From positions 1-64,000 of the forward strand of contig NZ_WTVS01000012.1 in NCBI RefSeq assembly GCF_012911005.2: a DNA stretch of 64,000 nt, read 5' to 3'. Made by a program: the position numbers and the translations under genes. This stretch comes from Aromatoleum toluolicum (GTDB lineage Bacteria; Pseudomonadota; Gammaproteobacteria; Burkholderiales; Rhodocyclaceae). Shown here in pieces: positions 10,489-21,484 of the stretch; the stretch's first letter is position 1, and each line of letters starts with the position of its first letter. Below the pieces are notes generated by a model. That model ran no database searches. It was not told the origin of the DNA and saw nothing but the letters and a program-made list of their open reading frames with translations.

Positions 10489-11415
10489 CTAGACCGCCCG
10501 ATCCGCGACCGGGTTCTGGGCGCCCCGGTAGGCCGCCGCCTCGGCCAGCAGCCAGTCGGTGAAACGCCGCAGCGCCGGGTTCGTGCTCGGCGGGTCGGGA
10601 TAGACGAGGTGGTAGCCCATTTCGGAGCGCAGCGGCAGGTCGAAGGGGATGACCAGTTGCCCCGATTCCAGTTCGCTGAGCGCCAGGAACCGCGGCACGA
10701 GGGCCACGCCCAGTCCTGCGCAGGCGGCCTCCACGAGCATCGAGAACAGATCGAAGCGCGGGCCGCCCATTGCATCCACGTCCTTCACGCCCGCTGCCTC
10801 GAACCAGCGTTGCCACGCGGCGTGGCGATTCACCTGATGCAGCAGCGGCAGGCGCGCGAGCTCACGCGGTTCGCGGCAGGGCTGGTCGCGCAGCAGTGCG
10901 GGGCTGCACACCGGCACCATCTCTTCGCCGAACAGCGGATGCGAGATGGCGCCCGGCCACGTCGGCGCCCCGAAATGGATGGCCGCGTCGAACGGCGTCT
11001 CGGTGAACACGAAGGGATCCGAGCGCGTCGTCAGATTCACCGTGATCCCCGGATTGGCCGCATGGAACTGCGCGAGCCGCGGGATCAGCCAGCGCGAACC
11101 GAAAGTCGGAATCACCGCCAGTTCCAGCACGTTGCGTTCGCCGCGGTGCGACATCAGCGAGACCGTATGGCGCTCGAGACGGTCGAGGTCCTCGGCGACA
11201 CGCTTCGCGTAGATCGTCCCGGCCTCGGTCAGCGAAATGCGCTTCTTGATGCGGTTGAACAGCGGCACGCCGAGATAGTCCTCGAGCGAGGCGATCTGCT
11301 TGCATACCGCGCTCTGCGTGAGCGACAGCGCGTCGGCCGCGCGCGTGAAACTCAGGTGGCGTGCAGCGGCCTCGAATGCAACGAGCGCCTCGATGCTGGG
11401 AATGCGCCGGCGCAT
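10489..11415 (-). CDS. LysR-family transcriptional regulator (GcvA-like)
   Basis: A 308-residue LysR-type regulator with an N-terminal winged helix (about residues 5-65, RHLSFTRAADALSLTQSAVC) and a substrate-binding domain. The start MRRRIPSIEALVAFEAAARH and the later LTTRSDPFVFTETPFDAAIHFG resemble the GcvA/AmpR-like branch. ATG 11415 follows GAGGAA; the open frame to 11658 is non-coding upstream sequence. It is convergent with ocd and divergent from a small ORF, so its target is not clear. No ligand can be assigned from sequence. Confidence 0.9.
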   Translation of the reverse strand: MRRRIPSIEALVAFEAAARHLSFTRAADALSLTQSAVCKQIASLEDYLGVPLFNRIKKRISLTEAGTIYAKRVAEDLDRLERHTVSLMSHRGERNVLELAVIPTFGSRWLIPRLAQFHAANPGITVNLTTRSDPFVFTETPFDAAIHFGAPTWPGAISHPLFGEEMVPVCSPALLRDQPCREPRELARLPLLHQVNRHAAWQRWFEAAGVKDVDAMGGPRFDLFSMLVEAACAGLGVALVPRFLALSELESGQLVIPFDLPLRSEMGYHLVYPDPPSTNPALRRFTDWLLAEAAAYRGAQNPVADRAV

Positions 11416-11614
11416 GGATACTTCCTCCGAGTCACGATCTTCGTAGTTTATTTCGTTTGAGCATGTCCGGCGCTTGCACAAGAATTCGCGTCGGTCAGTC
11501 GGCACCCCAATAACGATAAACGACGCCAAGGTGCGCACAGGGAAGGCGGAGCATCGCTCCGGGAAAGCCGATTGTTTTCCTTCTTTACACGACGCTCGAA
11601 TCGGAGACAGCACA

Positions 11615-11803
11615 ATGATTCCCCAACAACAGGCATCCCTCAAGGAATTCGGATTCATCGCCGGCCAGACCGGCGCGAAGATCGGCAGCGAGCTCGCAAG
11701 CCGGTTGAAGCGCCGCGTCGATCCGCGTTGCGAGGACTACGACACCCAGGTCGAGGCGGAGCGCCGCGACCTCGCAGCGGTGGTCGTGCTCGGCTACAAC
11801 TGA
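11615..11803 (+). CDS. Small protein of unknown function (62 aa)
   Basis: A 62-residue frame starting with ATG after CGGAGACAG and ending with TGA at 11801-11803. It reads MIPQQQASLKEFGFIAGQTG and then a charged segment (KIGSELASRLKRRVDP). It has no signal peptide or clear membrane helix, and I do not recognise a family. It lies between the divergent LysR gene and the DUF3422 gene on the same strand, so it may be co-transcribed with the latter. The frame is open back to 11474, giving 109 residues, but that start has no good ribosome site. Confidence 0.45.
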   Translation: MIPQQQASLKEFGFIAGQTGAKIGSELASRLKRRVDPRCEDYDTQVEAERRDLAAVVVLGYN

Positions 11804-11878
11804 CCGGCTGGCGGGCGCGTGGAGCCCGTCGGCTCCGCACTGGACGACGCGCAGCGCGCCCCGCCGCGGCATCCCGCG

Positions 11879-13210
11879 ATGAATCTTCCCCGCAGTCTGA
11901 ATCACCCGCAGCGGCTCGCGCTCGCGAGCGAGATCCACTCCCGGCCCTTCATGGTCATCGGCGCGCCGGCACGCGTCTCCCACCTCGCGATCCATTGCGA
12001 TGAAGGTGGCGATTGGCACGAGCGCACGCTGCAGGCCCTGTGCGCGCGCTTCGGCGTATCCGGCCCCAAGGACGGCGCGCAGCACTTTTTCCACGACTTC
12101 GGCCACTTCCGCATCAAGTGGGAGCGGCATACCGAATTCGCCACCTTCACGTTCGTCGAGCCTGGGCGCGGCGGCGCGGACTTCGCGCAGACGGCGATGC
12201 GTCACGTGCCGATGGATTGGCTCGAATCGCTCGGCGCGTCGGTCGTCGTCGCCTCGCACATCCATGCGGAGTCGGGCGAACCGCTCGACCTCGCCGACGA
12301 ACGTCTGCACGGACTGTTCCCGATGCCGCCGCTGGTCGGCAGCCGCGTGCTCTCCGGCGGCGAGATCTGGACCGACTTCCAGGTCGGCCCGGACGGCTTC
12401 TCACGCTACCTGGTGCGCGATACCGGGCTGCGCGAGGCGCAGATGGGGCGACTCGTACAGCGCATCTGCGAGATCGAGACTTACCTGATGATGGCGCTGC
12501 TCGCGCTGCCGCTCGCGCGCGAGGGCATCGTGCGCCTCGACGGCATCGAGGAAGACCTGAGCGGTTTCGGTGCGCGAATGTGCGAGCTCGAGATCGACGG
12601 CGATGCGGAGCAGCTCTTGCACGAGATCTCGCGGCTGGATGCGCGCATGCGTGCGATGTCGCACGCGACCGGCTACCGCTTCAGCGCCGCGCAGGCCTAC
12701 TACCGTATCGTGCAGTCGCGCATCGGCGAACTGCGCGAGCAGCGCATCGAGGGCGTGCCGACGATAGGCGAGTTCATGGAGCGGCGCCTCGCGCCGGCGA
12801 TGGATAGCTGCGTGTCGGTGGCCGCGCGGCAGGACGCGCTCGCCCACAAGGTGAGCCGGGCCAACGACATGCTGCGCACGCGCGTCAATCTCGCGCAAGA
12901 GCGGCAGAACCAGAGCGTGCTCGAAAGCCTGAGCCGCAGCGCGCGCCTGCAGCTGAGGTTGCAGCAGGCGGTGGAAGGGCTGTCGGTGGTCGCGATCTCG
13001 TACTACGGCATCGGCCTCGCCGCCTATGCGCTGAAGGCGCTGAAGGGCTGGGGTGTGGACGTGCCTGTGGACCAGGCGATCGGGCTGGCGCTGCCGCTGG
13101 TCGCAGGCGCGACCTGGTTCGGCCTGCGCCGCATGCACGCGCGCCTGCACCGGGTCGGGGATCGGTCGGCCCTTTCGGTCAGCGGGTTCGCTGCCGCCGC
13201 GCACGACTGA
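11879..13210 (+). CDS. DUF3422-family membrane-anchored protein
   Basis: A 443-residue protein of the DUF3422 family. The N-terminus LNHPQRLALASEIHSRPF matches the family start, which supports the ATG at 11879 over a GTG at 11819; neither has a strong ribosome site. The central part is helical and charged (coiled-coil-like around residues 240-365), and the C-terminus has two hydrophobic segments (SVVAISYYGIGLAAYAL; QAIGLALPLVAGATWFG), suggesting a C-terminally anchored inner-membrane protein with a cytoplasmic body. Its role is unknown; the family is common in proteobacteria. Confidence 0.85.
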   Translation: MNLPRSLNHPQRLALASEIHSRPFMVIGAPARVSHLAIHCDEGGDWHERTLQALCARFGVSGPKDGAQHFFHDFGHFRIKWERHTEFATFTFVEPGRGGADFAQTAMRHVPMDWLESLGASVVVASHIHAESGEPLDLADERLHGLFPMPPLVGSRVLSGGEIWTDFQVGPDGFSRYLVRDTGLREAQMGRLVQRICEIETYLMMALLALPLAREGIVRLDGIEEDLSGFGARMCELEIDGDAEQLLHEISRLDARMRAMSHATGYRFSAAQAYYRIVQSRIGELREQRIEGVPTIGEFMERRLAPAMDSCVSVAARQDALAHKVSRANDMLRTRVNLAQERQNQSVLESLSRSARLQLRLQQAVEGLSVVAISYYGIGLAAYALKALKGWGVDVPVDQAIGLALPLVAGATWFGLRRMHARLHRVGDRSALSVSGFAAAAHD

Positions 13211-13937
13211 CCGGCGCGGGCACCCCCGCGAACGTGGAGGGTGGATCGCCGTTTCGCGACGGGGTTGCAGCGAGCGCGCGCAGGGGGAAGCGATGGGAAT
13301 GCCTGGTTCTTTGCCCTCACGATGACGCCGCAGCCGTGAGTGTGTGGCGATCGATTCTCCGGGTGTCGCCGCTGCGGCGCCTGCCCGTGTCAATAGTCCA
13401 GAAGACGTAATCGCAACAGCTGGGGGCGCCTGCGGTAGTCGCTCCGGACTATGCCGGCTCGGCCGAAGGAGGGATGGACCCTTCCTTGAGGATTACCCAT
13501 AGTGTGCGCACGATCGCCTGCGTGAATGCCGTCGGGTTTTTCCTGCTCTCAGGATCGACTGTTCATGGGGTTTCAGGACGAGCGAAGTGGATGCGACATC
13601 GATCCGGGTGGAATGGGGCGAGTTGTCGTCGAGCGACGCAGCGGTCGAATAATGAAAAGAAAACCGGAGACAGTCCGTCTTGCTGGGTCGGGAGCCCGTG
13701 CTTTGCATGGAGCGCCGCCGCAAGGCGGTGCGTATTCACAGGGCGGCGGATTTGCGTTCCCGCGATGGTCTTGCCGTGTCGGCAGCCCAGCGCGACATGT
13801 GGCCTGTCCGCGTCCAATAAACCGGTCTTTCTGCAGACGTGCCGATCGGCTCCGTGCCGGGGGCAGACGTCGTACGTGGGCGCGACGCAGCGGTGTCGCG
13901 ACGAGGTGGCCTTGGCGAGACGGAAGAGACCGGAAAC
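13211..13937. other. 727-bp region without a convincing gene
   Basis: This is the longest non-coding stretch in the window. An open frame at 13474-13950 and the large antisense frame across the next gene look like chance: composition is Arg/Cys/Ser-rich and no motif is recognisable. I looked for a cyclic-di-GMP (GEMM) riboswitch before the GGDEF-EAL gene and did not recognise one. A weak 6-bp hairpin follows the DUF3422 stop. The region may hold the promoter and leader of the GGDEF-EAL gene or a decayed gene. Confidence 0.5.
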
Positions 13938-16900
13938 ATGCGTGACATGATGCCCCCTGCAGAATTCCACCGCCCTGGGCTGGGAATCAAGTTCGCGTTG
14001 GCGTCCGTGCTGTTCCTGTCCCTGATCGTGGCCAATGCGACGGTCATCGACAGTCTGCTGCAACGACTCCATCACGTCGCCGACACGATCAATGTGGCCG
14101 GGCGCATGCGCATGCTGAGCCAGCGCATCGCCTTCCAGGGGGTCCTGGCGCATCAGGGGTTCGCGAGTGGCGCGCAGGCCGAACTGGCCGTGCGCGAGTT
14201 CGAGGCGGGGCTCAGGGCGCTCGAGCAGGGGGGCAACGCCTTCGGTTACGCCGTCCGGGTATCGCCCCCGGCGATCATCGGTGCGATGCGCATCGTCCGC
14301 GAAACGTGGGCGGACTACAGTGCCGACGTTGCACTGTTGCTGCGTCCGGACGGCGAGCGGAATCTTTCGCAGATCGATCTCGAACATCTGGTCAACGACG
14401 CCGCGATCCTGCTGAGCAACCTCGAAGCGGTGGTCGCAGGGCTGACGCACCATGCCAACGAGGAAGAGCGGGAAGCAAGGTTCTACATGCATGGGCTGGT
14501 GGTGCTCGATGCCCTGTTGCTGGGACTCGCGTTGCTCGCCGTGCGGCGTCACATCGTCGTGCCGCTGCGCAAGTTGTCCGTGGCGAGTCGCCGGTTCGCC
14601 TGCGGCGATTACTCCCCGCGACTGGCGATCGCCGGTCACGGCGAGATCGGCCAGCTCGCCGCGGACCTGAACTTGCTCGCGGAGCAGACCGCACACTGCA
14701 TGCAGCGCATCGACCATGATCGCCGGCAACTGGAGACTCGCGAAAGCCTGCTGCAGGCCGTCGTCGATACGGTGCCGGACTGCGTGGCGATGATCGACGA
14801 GCATGGACGGGTGCTGAGCATCAACCGCTCGGGGCTCGAGATGATCGAGGCCGACGAGTCCAACGACGTCGTCGGGCGCAGGGTGCAGGAGGTGGTGCCG
14901 AGAAAGCATTTTCGCGCGCTGCGTCGATTGTCCGCGCAGATCTCCGATAGCAATCCGGTCGCACTCGAGTTCGAGATCGTCGGCTTCGGCGGGACGCGTC
15001 GCTGGGTCGACATGCAGGCCGTACTGTTGTCCGACATGGCCGACCGGGGACGGATCATCGTCAGCGTGATTCGTGACGTCACCGAGCGGCGCCGTGCGGT
15101 CGAGCATCTGCGGGTGCTGTCGCGTGCGGTCGAGCAGAGTCCGTCGCTGGTGGTCATCACCGACTGCAACGGGCGCATCGAATACGTGAATCCGAGCGTG
15201 ACCCGCGTGACTGGCTACGAGGCGCACGAGGTGCTGGGGAAATCGCCGCGGATCTTCAGTTCCGGCACTACGCCCACCCGCGTCTACAAGGACCTGTGGG
15301 GCTCGTTGTGCAACGGCGAGGTGTGGCGTGGCGAACTCCTGAATCGGCAAAAGAACGGCGAGCTGTACTGGGAACACATGGTGGCGTCGCCGATCCGTGA
15401 TGCGCACGACCAGATCACCCATCTGGTCGCCGTGAAGGAGAACCTGACCGAGCGGAAGCAGACCGAGCGCACGCTGCACAAGCTCAATCGCACGCTCAGG
15501 CTGCTGACGCATTGCCACGAGGCGCTGGTCCGCATCGGTGAGGAAGGCGAACTGCTGCGCCACATCTGCGACACCATCACGCGCACCGGCGGCTACCGGC
15601 TGGCATGGGCGGGCTACGCCGAACACGACGAGCGCAAGAGCGTGCGTCCGGTGGTGCATGCCGGGTACGAGCAGGGATACCTCGACACGCTGGATATCTC
15701 GTGGGACAGCGCCGTGCGCGAGAACGGGCCGATCGGCAGGGCCGTGCGCACGGGCCGGCCGGTGGTCGTGAACAGCATTCGCGACGACGACAGTTTCGTG
15801 CGCGGTCACGAGGCGCTGGGCCGCGACTACCATGCCTGCGTCGGCTTGCCGCTGTGCAAGGACGGTCAGGTCATCGGCGTGCTGGCGATCTATGCCGGAG
15901 AGACCGGTGCCTTTGATGACGAGGAGGTCGGACTGCTGGGCAAGCTCGCCGAGAATCTGGCATACGGGATCATGTCCCTGCGGACCACGATGGACCGTAA
16001 GCGTTACCAGGAGCAGCTCGAATACCAGGCCGGTCACGACAGCCTGACGGGGTTGCCGAACCGGGCGCTGCTGACGGACCGCCTGCAGCAGGCGATCGGG
16101 CGGGCGCAGCGCTACCGGCGCAATGCCGCGATCCTGTTTATCGACCTCGACCACTTCAAGTACGTCAACGACAGCCTCGGCCATAACGCAGGCGACCGCC
16201 TGCTGAAGGCCGTGGCCGAGCGTCTGTCCTCGTGCGTGCGGCAAGAGGATACCGTCGCCCGTCTGGGCGGCGACGAATTCGTCGTTGCGCTGCAGGAGGT
16301 CGAAAACGAGGCGCAGGTTGCGGCGGCCATCCACCGCATCCAGGAGGCGATGACCGGGGCGTACCAACTGGATGACAACGAGCTGTATGTATCGTGCAGC
16401 ATCGGTGCGAGCCTGTGCCCGCGGGATGGCAACTCGGTGCAGACGCTGCTGATGAACGCGGACACTGCGCTCTACCGGGCGAAGGCGCAGGGGCGCAACA
16501 ATTTCCAGTTCTACGCCGCGGAGATGAACGCCCATGCCGGCGAACGCATTGCACTGACGGGAAAGCTGCGCCGTGCGCTGAAGAACGACGAGTTCGTGCT
16601 GCAGTTCCAGCCGCAGGTCGATATCGGTTCGATGCAGGTGGTGGGCGCCGAGGCCCTGATCCGTTGGCACCATCCGCAGATGGGCCTCGTGCCGCCGGCA
16701 AAGTTCATTCCGTTGGCGGAAGAGACCGGCATCATCGTGCCGATCGGCGAGTGGGTATTGCGGGCCGCCTGTTTGCAGGCTCGCGCGTGGCTCGAGCGTG
16801 GTCTGCCGCCGGTACGCATGTCGGTCAACCTGTCGGCGTGCCAGTTCAGGAAGGAGGGTTTGGCGGGGCTGGTCGCGCGCACCGTGGAAGCGTGCGGACT

Positions 16901-17321
16901 GGATCCCGCCTTTCTCGAACTGGAGCTGACCGAGAGCATGCTCATGGACGATCCGAATTCTGCGATCGCGACCATGCGGGAACTGAAGGCGGTCGGGGTC
17001 CGCCTGTCGCTCGACGACTTCGGTACCGGCTACTCCAGCCTCAACCGTCTCAAGGGTTTCCCGATCGACGCGTTGAAGATCGACCGCTCGTTTGTCAGGG
17101 ATATCACCACCGACCGCACCGATGCCGCGATCACGGCTGCCGTGGTGTCGCTCGCCCACAGCCTGGGTCTGACGGTCGTCGCCGAGGGCGTCGAGGATGC
17201 GGGCCAGCTGGAGTGCCTGCGCCAACACGGATGCGACGAAATGCAGGGTTACTTCTTCAGCCGGCCTCTTTCCGCCGAACCGTTTGCAGCGCTGCTGCGC
17301 ACCGGCGCCGTGTGCGCGTAG
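13938..17321 (+). CDS. Membrane-bound PilJ/NarX-type sensor with HAMP, PAS, PAS, GAF, GGDEF and EAL domains
   Basis: A 1127-residue cyclic-di-GMP enzyme. Two membrane helices (about 17-38 and 186-203) flank a periplasmic sensor with the PilJ/NarX-type signature [15 protein letters not shown]. Then come HAMP (204-257), two PAS domains (270-382, 392-507), GAF (527-677), GGDEF (695-857) and EAL (872-1117). The diguanylate cyclase motif GGDEF (777-781) is intact, with a product-inhibition RQED site five residues before it. The EAL domain keeps EALIRW (EAL at 905-907), [10 protein letters not shown] and KIDRSFV. Either or both activities are therefore possible. The start at 13938 gives a short tail before helix 1; the frame is open from 13839. 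The adjacent chemoreceptor gene suggests motility control. Confidence 0.92.
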   Translation: MRDMMPPAEFHRPGLGIKFALASVLFLSLIVANATVIDSLLQRLHHVADTINVAGRMRMLSQRIAFQGVLAHQGFASGAQAELAVREFEAGLRALEQGGNAFGYAVRVSPPAIIGAMRIVRETWADYSADVALLLRPDGERNLSQIDLEHLVNDAAILLSNLEAVVAGLTHHANEEEREARFYMHGLVVLDALLLGLALLAVRRHIVVPLRKLSVASRRFACGDYSPRLAIAGHGEIGQLAADLNLLAEQTAHCMQRIDHDRRQLETRESLLQAVVDTVPDCVAMIDEHGRVLSINRSGLEMIEADESNDVVGRRVQEVVPRKHFRALRRLSAQISDSNPVALEFEIVGFGGTRRWVDMQAVLLSDMADRGRIIVSVIRDVTERRRAVEHLRVLSRAVEQSPSLVVITDCNGRIEYVNPSVTRVTGYEAHEVLGKSPRIFSSGTTPTRVYKDLWGSLCNGEVWRGELLNRQKNGELYWEHMVASPIRDAHDQITHLVAVKENLTERKQTERTLHKLNRTLRLLTHCHEALVRIGEEGELLRHICDTITRTGGYRLAWAGYAEHDERKSVRPVVHAGYEQGYLDTLDISWDSAVRENGPIGRAVRTGRPVVVNSIRDDDSFVRGHEALGRDYHACVGLPLCKDGQVIGVLAIYAGETGAFDDEEVGLLGKLAENLAYGIMSLRTTMDRKRYQEQLEYQAGHDSLTGLPNRALLTDRLQQAIGRAQRYRRNAAILFIDLDHFKYVNDSLGHNAGDRLLKAVAERLSSCVRQEDTVARLGGDEFVVALQEVENEAQVAAAIHRIQEAMTGAYQLDDNELYVSCSIGASLCPRDGNSVQTLLMNADTALYRAKAQGRNNFQFYAAEMNAHAGERIALTGKLRRALKNDEFVLQFQPQVDIGSMQVVGAEALIRWHHPQMGLVPPAKFIPLAEETGIIVPIGEWVLRAACLQARAWLERGLPPVRMSVNLSACQFRKEGLAGLVARTVEACGLDPAFLELELTESMLMDDPNSAIATMRELKAVGVRLSLDDFGTGYSSLNRLKGFPIDALKIDRSFVRDITTDRTDAAITAAVVSLAHSLGLTVVAEGVEDAGQLECLRQHGCDEMQGYFFSRPLSAEPFAALLRTGAVCA

Positions 17322-17385
17322 GCAGTGCCTTCACGCTTTCAGCACGACAAACCCGCAGATAAAACAATACAGGGAGACAAAAACG

Positions 17386-19014
17386 ATGTTTCGGAGTCTG
17401 ACGATTCGAGCCCGCCTGATCCTTCTCGTCGGCGTGCTTGCCGCCCTGCTCGTGACGGTCGGTATCACCGGCCTGCACGGCATGTCGGGGTCGAATGCCC
17501 GATTGAAGTCGGTCTATGAGGATCAGACGCTGCCGTTGGTCGAACTCGGCAGTGCACTGGACAGCATGCACCGCATCCGCGTGCATGTCCTCGCCGCGGC
17601 GATCTCCGCCGGCAACCACGACCTCGTGGAGGATCAGTTGCGGCACATCCCGGAGCTCGACGCGACGATCGGCGCCGCGCGCGGCGCCGTGATGGCACTG
17701 CCGCTCAGCGCCGAGGAGAAGGCGACGGTGATGCGTATCGACGACGGCTGGAATGCCTACGTCACCGTACGCCACCAGGTAATCGAGGCGATTCGCGGCG
17801 GTGATCGCGACAGGGCTTCGGCAATCATGAAAGCGACTGGCGCGGGCGAGAAGTACAATGATGCCGTGCGCAACCTGCGCAGGTTGATGGAGCTGAAAGC
17901 CTCCGCCACCGGCATGCAGTTCGGGGAGGCGAGGCTCGAGTACGATTCGGTGCGGGAGGCGACGGTCGGCACCATCGTCGCCGGGCTGCTGGCCGGCATC
18001 GCCGTCGCCATGTGGATCATCCGCTCGATCACACGCCCCCTGCGCGAGGCGGTCGCCGTCGCCGAACGGATTGCCGGCGGAAATCTTACCGGTGCGGTAC
18101 ACGCCGCCGGTCGCGACGAGATCGGGAACTTGCTCGGTTCGCTGGCCACCATGCAGGCCGCGCTGTCGAAAACGGTGGGGGAGATTCGCGCCGGATCGGC
18201 CGAGCTCAACGGCGCGGCGGGCATGTTGTCTGCGGCCTCCTGTCAGGTCGCGGTGAGTTCGTCGGAGCAGAGTTCGGCCGCCGCTGCAGTGGCGGCAGCG
18301 ATCGAGCAGATGACGGTGAGCATCGACCAGGTGTCGGCCAGCGCCACCGAGGCCGAGTCCATTTCCCGGCATGCGGGAAATCTCTCCGAGGAGGGGGGCG
18401 AAGTGATTCACGGCGCGGTGGCCGAAATGGGCAACATCGCCCAGACCGTCAGCCACTCGTCGCAGGTGATCGAGGCGCTGGAGCAAAAATCGGGGGAAAT
18501 CTCCGCCATCGTCAATGTCATCAAGGACATTGCCGACCAGACCAACCTGCTGGCCCTGAACGCCGCCATCGAGGCCGCGCGTGCCGGTGAGCAGGGGCGG
18601 GGATTCGCCGTCGTCGCCGACGAGGTGCGCAAGCTGTCCGAGCGCACCGGCCAATCCACCCGCGAAATCGCCGAGATGATCGCGAGCATCCAGACCGGCA
18701 CGCGCAGTGCCGTCAGCAGCATGGAAACCGGCGTGCGGCAGGCCAACCAGGGCGTGACGCTGGCCAACCAGGCGGGGGAATCGATCACCGGCATCAAGAG
18801 CAGCGCAGCCGGCGTGGCGCACGCCGTGTGCGAAATCTCCTTGGCGCTGAAGGAGCAGAGTGCGGCCAGCAACGAGGTCGCCATCAACGTCGCGCGCATC
18901 ACCGAAATGTCGGAAGAGAACAGCGAGGCCACCCGTCAGACGGCCGAGGCGGCGCAGCGCCTGGCGGAGCTGGCGGGTTTGCTGCAGCGCTCTGTCGGGC
19001 ATTTCAGCGTCTAG
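17386..19014 (+). CDS. Methyl-accepting chemotaxis protein
   Basis: A 542-residue transmembrane chemoreceptor. Helix 1 spans about 8-31, a four-helix-bundle periplasmic domain follows to about 190, helix 2 spans about 192-212, HAMP about 213-265, and the signalling hairpin fills the rest. The hairpin tip is canonical ([20 protein letters not shown] then [18 protein letters not shown]) and would bind CheA and CheW or CheV. The C-terminus ends HFSV without a CheR-tethering pentapeptide. AGGGAGA precedes the ATG. It lies 64 bp after the GGDEF-EAL gene, about 18 kb from the che cluster. The ligand is unknown. Confidence 0.95.
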   Translation: MFRSLTIRARLILLVGVLAALLVTVGITGLHGMSGSNARLKSVYEDQTLPLVELGSALDSMHRIRVHVLAAAISAGNHDLVEDQLRHIPELDATIGAARGAVMALPLSAEEKATVMRIDDGWNAYVTVRHQVIEAIRGGDRDRASAIMKATGAGEKYNDAVRNLRRLMELKASATGMQFGEARLEYDSVREATVGTIVAGLLAGIAVAMWIIRSITRPLREAVAVAERIAGGNLTGAVHAAGRDEIGNLLGSLATMQAALSKTVGEIRAGSAELNGAAGMLSAASCQVAVSSSEQSSAAAAVAAAIEQMTVSIDQVSASATEAESISRHAGNLSEEGGEVIHGAVAEMGNIAQTVSHSSQVIEALEQKSGEISAIVNVIKDIADQTNLLALNAAIEAARAGEQGRGFAVVADEVRKLSERTGQSTREIAEMIASIQTGTRSAVSSMETGVRQANQGVTLANQAGESITGIKSSAAGVAHAVCEISLALKEQSAASNEVAINVARITEMSEENSEATRQTAEAAQRLAELAGLLQRSVGHFSV

Positions 19015-19051
19015 CGGGCGGAGCCGGTACGTCACGGCTGCGCGGTGGCGA

Positions 19052-20116
19052 TCAGCTTTCCGCGTGTGCGCCGCGCACCTTGATCTGTCTTTCCCGGAAG
19101 GCACCCGGCGACTCGCCGGTCCATTGCCTGAACGCGCGCGAAAAGCTCTTCTCGTTGCGGAATCCGACGGCCTGCGCGATCTGCTTCACCGGCCGGCTGG
19201 TGCGATGCAGCAGCTCGATCGCCCGTTCGCGCCGCGCCTCGTCCTTCAATTGCTGCAGCGACGCGCCTTCCTCGTCGAGCTGGCGGTGCAGGGTCCGCGG
19301 CGACAGGTGCAAGCGTTCGGCCAGCGTCTCGGCAGTCGCGCCTTCGTCCAGACGTTCGCGCAGCAGATGGCGCACGCGCTGCACCAGCAGGCGGTCGCGG
19401 CGGTATTGCAGCACGGTTAGCGGCAGCGCGCGGCGCAGCATCTGCTGCAGCGCCGTCTCGTCGCGCCGCAGCGGCAGGTGCAGGTATTGCGCGTCGAAGC
19501 GGATCTCGGCGCGTTCGGCGTCGAAGTGCACCGGACCCTGGAACAGCAGCGGATACACGCCGCGGTGCGGCGGCGCGGGGAAGGGGAAGGAGGCCGCGAG
19601 CAGCGGGATGCGCGAGTCGATCGCCCAGCACGCATAACCGAGCACGTAGCGCAGCAGCGTCACGAGGCAGAACTCGTGCATCTCGCCGAGATAGCGGCGT
19701 ACCTCGATGCGCAGCGTCGCGACTGCGCCGTCGTCGTCGAGCTGCAGCAGGATGTCGTCGGTGAGCAAGCGGTGGTGCCGGCACCAGCGTTTCAGCGCGA
19801 CGCCGAGGTCGGGCGCGGTGATCGACGCGCGGCATAGCATGCCGTAGCTGCCCCACGGCAGGCGGCGCGAGAACCAGCCCAGCGCCTCGTCGTCGAGCTC
19901 CTGCATCGCGACTGCGGACATGATCTCCATCTGCGCCGCGGTCACGCGTGATGCCGGGGCGTCGAGTGCCGCCGGCGGAATCTGCGCTTCGCGCAAGGCG
20001 TTGGCAGGATTGATCCCGTAGCGGCGGTAGGCCGCGACGATCGCGCGGATGAAGGCGACCGGCGTCGCAGCGGGGCCGCGCGTGGGATCGCCGACCGAAG
20101 GGATCACGGTTGCCAT
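19052..20116 (-). CDS. AraC-family regulator (Arabinose_bd/OruR type)
   Basis: A 354-residue AraC-type regulator. Residues about 20-210 match the N-terminal ligand domain found in OruR/ArgR-like AraC proteins, and residues about 250-335 hold the double helix-turn-helix (GATAETLAERLHLSPRTLHR and VKQIAQAVGFRNEKSFSRAF). It is divergent from liuA with a 165-bp gap, so it is the likely activator of the leucine/isovalerate genes. The effector, perhaps an acyl-CoA or branched-chain acid, is inference. Confidence 0.92.
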   Translation of the reverse strand: MATVIPSVGDPTRGPAATPVAFIRAIVAAYRRYGINPANALREAQIPPAALDAPASRVTAAQMEIMSAVAMQELDDEALGWFSRRLPWGSYGMLCRASITAPDLGVALKRWCRHHRLLTDDILLQLDDDGAVATLRIEVRRYLGEMHEFCLVTLLRYVLGYACWAIDSRIPLLAASFPFPAPPHRGVYPLLFQGPVHFDAERAEIRFDAQYLHLPLRRDETALQQMLRRALPLTVLQYRRDRLLVQRVRHLLRERLDEGATAETLAERLHLSPRTLHRQLDEEGASLQQLKDEARRERAIELLHRTSRPVKQIAQAVGFRNEKSFSRAFRQWTGESPGAFRERQIKVRGAHAES

Positions 20117-20281
20117 CGGGACATCATAATTCGCTTGGCAGGATTTGCAACCACCTTGGCGCCCGCTGCGTCGCGCGCGGGCCTACTCTTACGCAGTCAA
20201 ACAGTCTTGCCCGCGGGCGTCTAAGCTGCATCTGGCGACGCCCCGAAAACGAACAGCCACCAAGGAACGAGGAGACCCCCG

Positions 20282-21454
20282 ATGAACATCCCCTGCCTGA
20301 ACTTCCACCACGGTGAAACCATCGACGCGCTGCGCGACGCGGTGCGCCAGTTCGCCGAGGCCGAGATCGCTCCGCGCGCGGCCGCGATCGACCGCGAGAA
20401 CGAATTCCCCGCCGACCTGTGGAAGAAGTTCGGCGACATGGGCCTGCTCGGGATGACCGTCGAGGAGGAATACGGCGGTACCGGCATGGGTTACCTCGCG
20501 CACATCATCGCGATGGAAGAGATCTCGCGCGCGTCGGCGTCGGTCGGGCTGTCCTACGGTGCGCACTCCAACCTGTGCGTGAACCAGATCCGCCGCAACG
20601 GCAACGCCGCGCAGAAGGACAAGTACCTGCCGAAGCTGACTTCGGGTGACCACGTCGGCGCGCTGGCGATGAGCGAGCCGAATGCGGGCTCCGACGTCGT
20701 GTCGATGAAGCTGCGCGCGGACAAGAAGGGTGACCGCTACGTGCTCAACGGCGCCAAGATGTGGATCACCAACGGCGGCGACGCCGACACGCTGGTGGTC
20801 TACGCGAAGACCGATATCAACGCCGGCCCGAAGGGCATGACCGCCTTCATCATCGAGAAGGGCATGAAGGGCTTCAGCCACGGCACCCACCTCGACAAGC
20901 TCGGCATGCGCGGCTCGAACACCTTTCCGCTGTTCTTCGACGACGTCGAAGTGCCGGAAGAGAACGTGCTCGGCGGCGTCGGTAACGGCGTGAAGGTGCT
21001 GATGAGCGGCCTCGACTACGAGCGCACCGTGCTGTGCGGCGGCCCGCTGGGCATCATGGCGGCGTGCATGGACGTCGTCGTGCCCTATCTCCACGAGCGC
21101 AAGCAGTTCGGCCAGGCGATCGGCGAGTTCCAGCTGATGCAGGGCAAGGTCGCGGACATGTATTCGGTGTGGAACGCGACGCGCGCCTACGTGTATGCGG
21201 TGGGGCAGGCCTGCGACCGCGCGGATCACGCGCGCACGCTGCGCAAGGACGCCGCGGGTGCGATCCTGTACTCGGCCGAGAAGGCGACGTGGATGGCGGG
21301 CGAGGCCATCCAGACTCTGGGTGGCGTCGGTTACACCAACGAATACGCCACCGGCCGCCTGTGGCGTGATGCCAAGCTCTATGAGATCGGCGCCGGCACG
21401 AGCGAGATCCGTCGCATGCTGATCGGTCGCGAGCTGTTCGCGGAGACGCTGTGA
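20282..21454 (+). CDS. liuA: Isovaleryl-CoA dehydrogenase
   Basis: A 390-residue FAD-dependent acyl-CoA dehydrogenase. It oxidises isovaleryl-CoA to 3-methylcrotonyl-CoA in leucine breakdown. The assignment is supported by the catalytic base: Glu247 lies in GLDYERTVL on helix G, the position used by isovaleryl-CoA dehydrogenases, while the usual MCAD-type glutamate is replaced by glycine/alanine in [24 protein letters not shown] is also typical. GAGGA lies upstream of the ATG. It is followed by a repeat element and the carboxylase genes liuB and liuD. Confidence 0.95.
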   Translation: MNIPCLNFHHGETIDALRDAVRQFAEAEIAPRAAAIDRENEFPADLWKKFGDMGLLGMTVEEEYGGTGMGYLAHIIAMEEISRASASVGLSYGAHSNLCVNQIRRNGNAAQKDKYLPKLTSGDHVGALAMSEPNAGSDVVSMKLRADKKGDRYVLNGAKMWITNGGDADTLVVYAKTDINAGPKGMTAFIIEKGMKGFSHGTHLDKLGMRGSNTFPLFFDDVEVPEENVLGGVGNGVKVLMSGLDYERTVLCGGPLGIMAACMDVVVPYLHERKQFGQAIGEFQLMQGKVADMYSVWNATRAYVYAVGQACDRADHARTLRKDAAGAILYSAEKATWMAGEAIQTLGGVGYTNEYATGRLWRDAKLYEIGAGTSEIRRMLIGRELFAETL

Positions 21455-21484
21455 GTCGGTAAGGGATAGCGCAGTTAGCAGGTT

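Noticed and set aside
13380-13860. Cyclic-di-GMP riboswitch upstream of the GGDEF-EAL gene
   Set aside because: I looked for the conserved GEMM core and tetraloop-receptor segments and did not find a convincing match.
13474-13950. Possible gene in the gap before the GGDEF-EAL gene
   Set aside because: Composition is rich in Arg, Cys and Ser, no ribosome site or domain is evident, and it overlaps the start of a well-supported gene.
13563-17228. Minus-strand open frame of 1221 codons
   Set aside because: It lies antisense to the GGDEF-EAL gene, has no recognisable motif and an Arg/His/Gln-rich composition typical of shadow frames in GC-rich DNA.
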